From Wolfiporia cocos (Eukaryota > Basidiomycota > Agaricomycetes > Polyporales > Phaeolaceae), in the NCBI GenBank assembly GCA_029448655.1, contig JACCLO010000003.1, positions 1,426,001 to 1,490,000 of the forward strand: a DNA stretch of 64,000 nucleotides, given 5' to 3'. The notes beneath the pieces were generated by a model. It made no database searches. It had not been told where the DNA came from and saw nothing but the letters and a program-made list of their open reading frames with translations. Each line of letters begins with the position of its first letter. Positions within the stretch are counted from its first letter, which is position 1. The translations under genes and the position numbers were made by a program. Below are positions 55,897-64,000 of the stretch, in pieces.

Positions 55897-56760
55897 GTCT
55901 GAGGATGTTTTCAATAGGTAAAGAGCAATTCACAAGAACAGAAAGTCAAGCTGATCACATTCTCAGGTGTACGCTCTCAAAGAGTTAGAATATACTAACT
56001 GCACTGATGTCACCTTCTAGTGCTCATCGTTACGCGTATTTGCACTACGATCTCGGATTCTGTTGTGATTGCTGCTACATGGTTGTACACACTGCCGTGG
56101 GCAAAGCATATACCAGACACTCGAAGCAGGCCACCTCTGATGTTCATCATCCTCAGAGACGGTGAGATGATCGAGCACACTCCCAGCGAGCCTCTATTAA
56201 TATGACAATTACAGGCACTGGATATTTCATGTATGCTTCTGTGTTCACTACTCAGAGCGCAGAAATGATCGTGCACATCTAGAGCTCTCTTGCTACTGAA
56301 AACGTCTCAAATTGTGATAGATCATTTGACCTATTCTGCAGGCTTGGATACGGTTAGCTTCCATCTAAATCAATGCTATTCCCAAGCTGACTGTTGTTCG
56401 CTCGAAGGGGAACTATATGTCGCTGTTCATATCACCGTGAGTATGTTAACTAGCTATGCGGATTGCTCGCTGCTAAATTTCAACAGGATCGCATCAATCC
56501 TGATCTCAAGGTTCATGTTGAATTTGCGCCAACGCGTTGATGAAGGGGATAGCACCAGATCTAATGTCCCCTCTTTCGTGAATGAAAATCCAAGATCTGG
56601 AGGGAGCATACATTTTGAAAATAGGCTGGTTGGGAGCTCCTCTCGACCATAGCATTTCTAACAGCTTGCTCTTTGACGACGGCGGCGAAGATCATGCTGG
56701 TTGCAATGAGGAATTTGTGAGTACTAGCATATGTTGCACTATACGCAATGTGACTAGATT

Positions 56761-57310
56761 CTCAGATAGTAGAATCAACACTGGATGCTCAGGGTCACGG
56801 GGAGTATGAGAATGCAGGAGAGGATGTCGAGAATGTGGGAATCATCGTTACATCTTGAGCTTTCTGGTCGACAGGAACAGGGCTCTGTGCATATGTGGGC
56901 GGCATGAAGCTTCGCCACTGGATCTGGAAGGAGGGTGCATTGAGCACATTGTCTGCATGCAGGACTGGGAAGGACAGTTTCTTGGTTGGAACTGGGTTGA
57001 ACCAATAGGACTGGAATGCAGCTTTCTGGAGAGTAACATCCCCTAGGACTTCGTACAATACTCATAATGGCATCTCGTAGCATAGTCAATACACGATCTC
57101 TCTCCCCTCTTTCCCATATCTATCCCGTCTATATCTATATCTATCTTCTCATCGCTACACCACCGTCATCGCCCACATAGTCGTGGCCCTGCTTCTACTT
57201 GGATATAAAATTGGTAGTCCCCAGCAACTTTACCTGCTGTACAGTTCGTTGCGGTGCAATTCACGTAGTGAGTATTGGACATGATAGGATCTGCTTGATG
57301 CGCACGGTGC
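56761..57310. repeat. Unit tail after the fourth DUF6533 copy
   Basis: Matches 20180-20760 and 25830-26400, including the minus-strand Cys-rich ORF (57089-56775; CRQCAQCTLLPDP) and the CT-rich run near 57100-57150. No gene is assigned; it may be the shared 3' region. Confidence 0.6.
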
Positions 57311-59340
57311 AAAAGTTTAAGTATTAATTCAGTATCCAGCGGTTGAGGTCACGAGATCACCGCAGGTTACTTCTGAGGCAGAGCACTTTGCTTGTGGCCA
57401 CAGCATGTGGCGGACTTGTGGCATGATCCATGACATAGTATATATTCGCTGGCCGGATTGTTCATATGACTATGTGTCGAATATACGCAATGATGCAGCG
57501 GTCTTGCTGCTCTGCGAAGAGCATGAGATCTCGACCGCGAAACAATGTAGACTGATACATTCTTCTCAACAAAGACAAAGGACGGGGATGGCTGTTGATC
57601 AATGTGCGCATATATGCACCTCGGCTGTCCGGGGAGCCTTTCTCATCCTCCTACGCCGTCTTCTCGCTTCAGTAGCGAACAGTTGAATCTCAAAGGTTAC
57701 AACCATGTAACTTACTTTTCGTCGAATATCCACCTGTTACCCCCATCGTTTGTCCCACTTCCCCACGCTCTCCGCCAGCACCCACGCATCCCCCTCCTCA
57801 TTTCCTTCCACGTCCCTCCCAAGGAGCATGCACCACGTGTCCTCCGCCCCCGCCCACGGCGCGCGCGGCGTTGCCCTCTTAGTGTCAGCATGAACGTACG
57901 CCGCAGGCGCGATTGGGACACCATGCGCGGTCACGGCAGCGAGCGTGTCCCGCGCGCGGCGCTCGCTGTTACTACACAGGAAAATCAGCACAGGGTCGCT
58001 ACGAGCAGGAAGGGAACGAAGGGACGAAGGGAGAGGGACTCACATGAGCGCAGTCGCGACGTCCTCCACGAACGACGAGGAGAGGAGGCCCGTCCACCGG
58101 ATGTGCGCCGCATCCGCGACCGACGCTGGCGCGGGCGGCGCATAGACGGCGATGTACGGGTCGGTCGCATTGCCTGCGTGCAGCCTGCCGTGGCCGGGCG
58201 GGCAAGGTGAGACGGGTGTGTGAAAGAGGGATGGCGCGACTCACCGCTGTGCGTGCAGGCACGCCATTCCCGCCCACTCGAAGAGTGCAGAGATGTCCTC
58301 CTCCCACTCTGTCTGCGCGTCCGCATCATGGGGCGGGCGCGCCTGGAGGGAGGCCGTGGGGAGGTGTATCGCGGGCAGCGCCGTGGCGGTCGGCAAGACT
58401 ACGTGTTCAAGAGAGTTTTCTAGGGGGCTGGCGTGTGGGCCTGGTGGAGAGTTGGTGTGTACGCGGCCTGAGCATGGCGGATGTGATGCAGCGCACCTGC
58501 CTGCAAGGTGTATAGCACGCGCCACGGGCCGCGCCGCGCGTCCCAGTCTGCGAGCGCAGCATGATGCTTCTTGTTCAGCGGGGCCACGCCGAGAGAAGCG
58601 AGCGCCGTGACGCTGTCGTCGAGAGCCAATGAGAGAGATATCACTGCGCGGTAGCGGGTGGGTTTCAGCCGGGCAGCGGAGCAGGGGCGCAGCGCTCACC
58701 GTATGTGTCCCGGCACTCCTCCCATGGCAGCCGCTCGCCAACTATCCCGAGGCCCTCGTACGTGATCTTGTCGACAGCGAGCGTCAGGACGCCGCGCCCA
58801 TCGAGGCTCCACGTATCCGTGCTGTCTGGCCCGGGCATTCCCAGCGCGAGGACGTCGCTGTAGGAACGAGATCTTATGAGTCGACGGTCATAGCATCGCG
58901 TGCAGCATACGCACCTCCCACCTTTGAGCCCGCGCACGAGCGGGCGTGCGTACTCGATGAAGCGCGTGAGCGTGCACGCGCACGAGTAGTACGTTGTCCG
59001 CAGCGCGGCCAGCGCGTCGTCGGCGTCAGAGGAGGCAACCACGACGTCCAGCTGTGGGGCCGCGCCGCGTCAGTGTGCTGGGTGGAGGGCGCTAGTAGGA
59101 CTGACGTTCCTGCTGTGTGAAGGGGTGCACAGGCGCGAGGGCGCGGAGCGCTGCGGCTGGGCTGGTCGTGCCCGTGGTCACCATCGTCCGTCGGTTGCTC
59201 ATCGTGGGGACATTCATCGCCGTGGTGATGAGTCTGTGTTGGGCGAAACTAGAGGCGCAGCGAACACACAGAACGAGCAGATGATGGAGGTGCAATACCA
59301 AGTCCTGCTACCAAGCGCCTGAAAGTTCAGACGATCGAGC
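57311..59340. repeat. Array unit 5, Rpp40 part (older copy)
   Basis: Aligns with 20767-22760 of unit 2. The unit's linker appears in pieces at about 61970-62280 and 63860-64000, pushed apart by TIR elements. Confidence 0.75.
57737..59217 (-). CDS. RNase P/MRP subunit Rpp40-like protein, unit 5 (integrity uncertain)
   Basis: Start ATG 59217 (MNVPTMSNRRTMVTTG), stop at 57737. Segments: DADDALAALRTTYYSCACTL; RPLVRGLKGG; GVLTLAVDKITYEGLGIVGE; LASLGVAPLNKKHHAALADW; GPWRVLYTLQ; ISALFEWAGMACLHAQ; DPYIAVYAPPAPASV; RWTGLLSSSFVEDVATALM; LAAVTAHGVPIAPAAYVHA; EDTWCMLLG; SVGKWDKRWG. It is as complete as the unit 2 copy and keeps the Rpp40 motif order. The N-terminal 40 codons end in a stop (ERQSY then TAG), so a spliced 5' end must be assumed; I could not find a splice that keeps frame. 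Family reasoning is given at 21186-22641. Confidence 0.62.
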
Positions 59341-59857
59341 GGATCGAGTAACAATACTGGCGCGCGGCTCAGCCAGCCTCACCTGGTCATTGCAATGCGA
59401 CTGCGTTGCGCCACATTCGGACACAGCCGGTGATCGTTATACTATAATGGTCATGATGACATCTACAGAGCAGTGCACGGCAGTATTGTGACACGAGCCG
59501 ATTTCTTCACCTCGGATATGACCTAGCACCTCTAAGCCGCAAGTTCAAGCGCCTGTGCCACTAGCCACGGCTCTCCCGGAACCCCCCAACTGTGATGCGC
59601 CACAATGAGGTATGACCGGATATCATCAGATCTGTCGTGATCATTTCGACATATACCTAGAGCAGTGCACGGGAGTGTTTCCGATACCCGCTTATCGTGA
59701 AATCGCACTGAGAAAATACTTTCTATTTCGAGGCTGGAACAACTGCTTCTCTACGGGAGCATATTCAGCACATAGGAACATAGGGTGACATGTTGGAGCG
59801 TAACCGTAGCAATTAAAGCAGTGCGCAAGCCTGGCACTACGTAGACGAGAGGATATG
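59341..59857. other. No gene seen
   Basis: Diverged array-like or unrelated sequence left of the TIR element. Short ORFs only. Confidence 0.3.
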
Positions 59858-59863
59858 TTGAAA

Positions 59864-61523
59864 CTAAGGCTCCAACCATATAATGTATATACCATGTATA
59901 CATGGTTTTATATATATACTATATACATGTATTTACACATGGCCGAGTACATGGTATATACATGGTATATTATATGGTATATGGTTGTTGTGAATGCATT
60001 CATATTAGATCCTCAATTGTTGTCTTGAATATGTACTTGAGCTACATATAATGTGTCTTGCAGATTGTATGGTGCAGTAGCAATATGCGATTTGGACAAT
60101 CTGTTGGCTGCTGTGCAAATGCAAAGATGTTAAGTCATAATTCACATGCTGTCACAGATCTGGGACATATAGCATATTTTTGCGCATTTATAGCACTTTA
60201 TCTGGCCTTTCTACAGCCTCTACGAAGTTATCCAGGACTTATCCCACAATGCTGCACCTGCCGATGTTATATAACAGAAACCCTTCGCCGAATAGGCGTT
60301 ATCTTACACATGACCTATAGCTCCAGTCTAGCCGCAAGGCCCAGCCTAGCTACGTCATCATACGTCATAGAGTCTAGAGTCCACATGTCGACCAGGCTCT
60401 CTACGTCAGTGAGCGCCACTCGCATAATAATGGCAACATGGCACAACAGCTGACTAAGCTCCATGTCCCTTTGGTTCATCAAGCTGAGAAGCCTACCGAC
60501 CATCACGCATCACTGGCACTTCCTAAGCTCCATGCTTCCATCACCAGTCCCATGCAACCTCCGGGCTTCTAGTCCCAGCTCTACGCAACCTCCGTGCTTC
60601 CATTGCCGGCGTTGCTCAATCTCCGAGCTAGCCGTGAGGCTTTGCTCCCACGTCACCACCGGTCCATCCATAACACCAGTTTATGACATCACACTCGGCC
60701 TTCTTGGCCTGAGTCATCAAGGGCCTGGCAAATAGCCATAGTCCCTCACCTCACCAGATCACCGGTCAACCATATACCCAGGCTGCACCCATATTCACAT
60801 GCCTAACCAGAAGGTGGCACCACTGCTCTCTCATTTACTATTGGCTTGACAATTACTGGCCTTGCACGGCCATTGTAGAGTAGCACTTAGCTGTATATGC
60901 TGTTAGGGTGCACATACACTCCTTTAGGGCAGGCTAACTAGTTAGTAGTAGACACCTTACCCTGTACATATTTAAGACCAAGGTTAGATGCCTTGATATC
61001 TTAGTTCTATTCTTCTCAGCTTGTGCCGTAGAAGCACCTCTCACCCCTGCTGCGCTTGATTATCCCCTCAACCAACTTGCTTATTACCTCAATGCTTAGT
61101 CTGGTGAGTCCCACAGGATAGTCTGTGTCACATGCTCTGTTTACCCTCTCATTTGGTGCAAGGTAAGATCAGATTTGTGTTTATGTTATATATCATCCCA
61201 CATAGTGATTGCATCATGCATTAGACTCATGCATAAAAGTATCCCATCATCTCACACATTGTGCACAATTCCTAAGCCATTCCAGCTACTAGTGTGGCTG
61301 TTGGACACTGAATACCAATTTATTCCTTGCATCAGCCAAGTGCTGATACCTGCAGCATGTCATTGAAGGAGGAGACAATCTCCATAGCCATATGGGCAAG
61401 GCAGTGGCCATGCTGAGATGTCTAAAGAATCAACCATTTGAAAACCATGTAAACCATGTATATACCATATACCATATATTTACCGATTTTCTGTACATGT
61501 ATATTATATGGTTGGAGCCTTAG
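59864..61523. mobile_element. TIR DNA element 1, 1,660 bp, 6-bp duplication TTGAAA
   Basis: CTAAGGCTCCAACCATATAA at the left and its inverse (TTATATGGTTGGAGCCTTAG) at the right, flanked by TTGAAA at 59858-59863 and 61524-61529. Both subterminal regions are crowded with CATGTATATAC/GTATATACATG palindromes. The inside has no recognisable transposase: short ORFs only, and an LTR-promoter-like TATTTAAGACC near 60970. It is probably non-autonomous. Confidence 0.85.
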
Positions 61524-61529
61524 TTGAAA

Positions 61530-62282
61530 CCGAGGTGATTAGATTTAGGTACTACTAGCGTATAGCCATGCTCATTGCTCACAGTACTGCAGCCACTTAT
61601 TATGTGTGTCATACATGCATTGAAGTTTTGTTGGAAGTAGGCCGACAACGGCGTGCAACAGCCGGCGTCACGGCGCGAGGGAGCGGAGTTGATCATACGA
61701 TACCGGGGGGCCCCGACGCGTTGGATGTACCGTTTTCGCATAGCCCCTGGTTACCTGTACATGTATATGAGCAGTGCGGCGGGCGTACAGTCACCTCGCC
61801 GGTATGTAACCAAAACCATTTACATTGGTCCCTGTTCATTGAGGTCTCGTCTTGAGGCTTCCTCGTCGCTTGCCCGACTCGGCGTGTGCAATTTCCACAA
61901 GTTTAAGGCCCGATTTATACATCGTCGAGGCTAAGCCACTCTTACCCTGATTGTGAAGTGTGGGCCTCGCTTCAGACCAAAGCCGCGATGCCGATATGAT
62001 TACTAGTGCATATGCGTGCGTTCATCTGGATTTTTGTTTGTTAGTATGGCACCCTGATCACGACATGGACATTCTAATAGCATATCGATCGATCGGCCTG
62101 TGCAGTCACTGTTGCCATTTTTCGAGTTGTCCAATACTTGTTATCTTATATCTGAGGACTGACAAATAATGTATACGTACTCGAATAGCGATCAATTATA
62201 ATCTGTCTCTGATTGCAATGAATAGTACATCGTACACTATGGTGCTGCTCTACCCGCCAGATTCCCATAAAGTGCCTATTAG
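61530..62282. repeat. Array linker remnant between the two TIR elements
   Basis: From about 61970, CATGGACATTCTAATAG, ATCGATCG and GAGTTGTCCAATA align with 17205-17285 of unit 1. The part before 61970 is not recognised. No gene is assigned. Confidence 0.5.
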
Positions 62283-62288
62283 CATGGA

Positions 62289-63859
62289 CTAAGGCTCCAA
62301 CTATTTAATGTATATACCATGTATATATGGTTTTTACTGTATACTATATACATGTATGTATGCATAAGGGCAGTACACAGTATATACATGATATATGTAT
62401 ATAGTATATGGTTATCCTGTATATTGGATCAAGTGCTTTGAAACTATGATTCAAGCCTTTTATCCTCACTTCAAAACATGCTGTGTGCACATTATGAAAA
62501 GGGGGAGTGACATAAGGCTACTCAACACTGGATGCAGGAGCAGCAGAGCATAACTCCCATGCTTTGATTTTGGTCAATGGTAATTATAGGTGCAAGTCTA
62601 TAAAATACATTTTAATTGACACTTAAATCTATGGAATCACAAGTCACTGAACTCAGTGTGTCTTGCAGCCACAACATCAGCCTCTGAAGCCTCTCAGGAG
62701 ATAATTGTACATCTGATTGAAGCCATCACATCCCTCAGCAAACAGCTGCCATTGTTTATATCAGGGGGGAAAGGATCTGTACTATCCCCTAGTCTGGTGG
62801 AAGGTAAGTACTACACATCACATTATATCATTGATTGTGACTTTTTATGACTATCCAGGCTCATACACATGCATTTCTAGTCATATCTCTGTCAGACCGA
62901 TGCCCAGACACAAGAGGAACTGAGGAGGATATACTTGATTAAAACCAAGCTGAGGATCAGACTTGGTGGGTTTCTACTATATATACATGAGTCTTTGTGT
63001 GTACCTATGTGTCTTGCATACCTGTAATGGTTTAGCGGTGTCTGGGTAGTGAACTAGGGTTAATAGACTTCGCTAGACCCTTGTTAAGGGTTCTTGTGGG
63101 TCGTAACATGTGTGATATGGCTGGGGATCTGCAATGTGTGGTAGCCATGTGTATCTACTGACTCCTGAATTGTGATTGAGTTAAAATTGTATGAATGCTT
63201 CCTGGAATGTATAGGTTTCTCAGGAATGCTTCTGTGAAGTATAAACTAATGAAAGAAGCGAACTTAGTTTCTGTGTGACTTTTGACCAAATATATCTCTG
63301 GTAGATCAGGAGCTTGTTAAACCTTATGTTTGAATGTCGCCTTATGGTAGCCTTGTATTTCTAGGGTTATTAGAATACTTCTTGGGGTTCTTTGTGGAGT
63401 TTATTGGGGCGTCTTCTGGGTCTTTTGTGATAATGGGATTTATTGGTTTTATCTTGAATGCTGCTGTGGTTTATAGTGTTATTGCTTTATGGATTTTGTT
63501 AGAGGGTTCGGATATGACTGGGTTGTTATTGGATTGAACCATTGAGATGTAGATTGGTTTGGGATTTATTATGACTGGTTTTTGGGAACCGTTTGGGATG
63601 TGTGTTATAATTGGTTCTTAAATCCTGACAATCTCACAGCTATTTCTGTCATCATGCCAGCTCTACTCAGACACCCATAGCTCACTGGGGGCAGAGAAAA
63701 TTTCAATGATGATGTGTACAAAGCGATGTATTAGTCAAGGCATACTGAAATTATAGACTCATAACAACCATAACAACCATATAAACCGTGTATATACTAT
63801 CTATATACACTATATACCATATATTTTTGTAAATGTAAACTAAATGGTTGGAGCCTTAG
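62289..63859. mobile_element. TIR DNA element 2, 1,571 bp, same family, 6-bp duplication CATGGA
   Basis: Starts CTAAGGCTCCAACTATTTAA and ends ATGGTTGGAGCCTTAG, flanked by CATGGA at 62283-62288 and 63860-63865. The TATA-rich subterminal palindromes are of the same style as element 1, but the interior is not obviously alike, as expected of a family that shares only its ends. No transposase is seen; the longest ORFs are about 68 codons. Confidence 0.85.
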
Positions 63860-63865
63860 CATGGA

Positions 63866-64000
63866 CAAGAAGCATGACATTCTTACAACCCATGTTTTGG
63901 ATGATGAGAACAAACCGAGTCGACCACCCAGATCACAATAGAGACCACAATTGGCTGATAACAGGTCTCTCTAATATGGACAACCTCTCCATATGAGCCA
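63866..64000. repeat. Array linker remnant at the right edge
   Basis: Aligns with 17515-17660 of unit 1: ACCGAGTCG, then GGCTAATA-like and TCTCTCCAA-like blocks, ending CTCTCCATATGAG. The array therefore probably continues beyond the window. Confidence 0.65.

Larger units (their letters stand above)
54905..56760 (+). pseudogene. DUF6533 gene remnant with two LTR insertions
   Basis: Starts mid-gene (CGTCTATGCCATCACGAG, equivalent to 24712) and continues through the NNWFWTLLTLMTGLVPV segment, VLIVTRICTTISDSVVIAA and ISRFMLNLRQRVDEGDS. Solo LTRs at 54989 and 55535 break it. The front part and the preceding Rpp40 copy are missing, replaced by the transposon block on the left. Confidence 0.8.

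Overview
The window is nuclear DNA of a filamentous basidiomycete (Agaricomycetes, most likely Polyporales; order is an inference). Evidence: dense 45-75 bp GT-AG introns, a fungal reducing polyketide synthase, KDZ and Plavaka transposases, and DUF6533 and DUF6698 proteins, the latter groups being typical of mushroom-forming fungi. No family call was checked against a database; all come from reading motifs.

Layout. 1-1744: left edge of a minus-strand LTR retrotransposon (gag plus a probable LTR). 1745-6870: no recognisable gene. 6937-15490: one intact plus-strand type I polyketide synthase gene with 22 exons; the spliced frame closes exactly at 2477 residues (KS-AT-DH-degenerate ER region-KR-ACP-thioester reductase). 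From about 15950 to the right edge: a direct-repeat array. Its unit, about 5.0-5.7 kb, carries a minus-strand gene resembling the RNase P/MRP subunit Rpp40, a linker of about 1.2 kb, and a plus-strand DUF6533 membrane-protein gene. Units 1 and 2 are contiguous; later units are broken up by transposons.

Transposons in the array. (a) A complete 10,513-bp KDZ (Zisupton-like) element at 27705-38217 sits inside the third Rpp40 copy. It has 1,334-bp terminal inverted repeats and an 8-bp target duplication, and carries three genes: KDZ transposase, a protein with an RNase H1 N-terminal/viroplasmin-type domain, and an HMG-box-like protein. (b) Two decayed minus-strand Plavaka transposase copies (39777-43588 and 44962-48605). 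The second probably belongs to a composite element of about 10.3 kb with a decayed DUF6698 gene. (c) Five solo LTRs with perfect 5-bp duplications, one nested in another. (d) Two TIR elements (59864-61523 and 62289-63859) of one unnamed family with 6-bp duplications. (e) A GC-rich foldback element and several minisatellites.

How it fits together. The PKS looks like a working gene, but no tailoring, transport or regulator genes are recognisable beside it in this window. The KDZ element is the best candidate for something new: near-identical arms, three open genes, a perfect 74-bp hairpin in front of one cargo gene, and TIRs that contain pieces of its own transposase gene. Nothing here is prokaryotic, and I saw no rRNA, convincing tRNA gene or CRISPR array.
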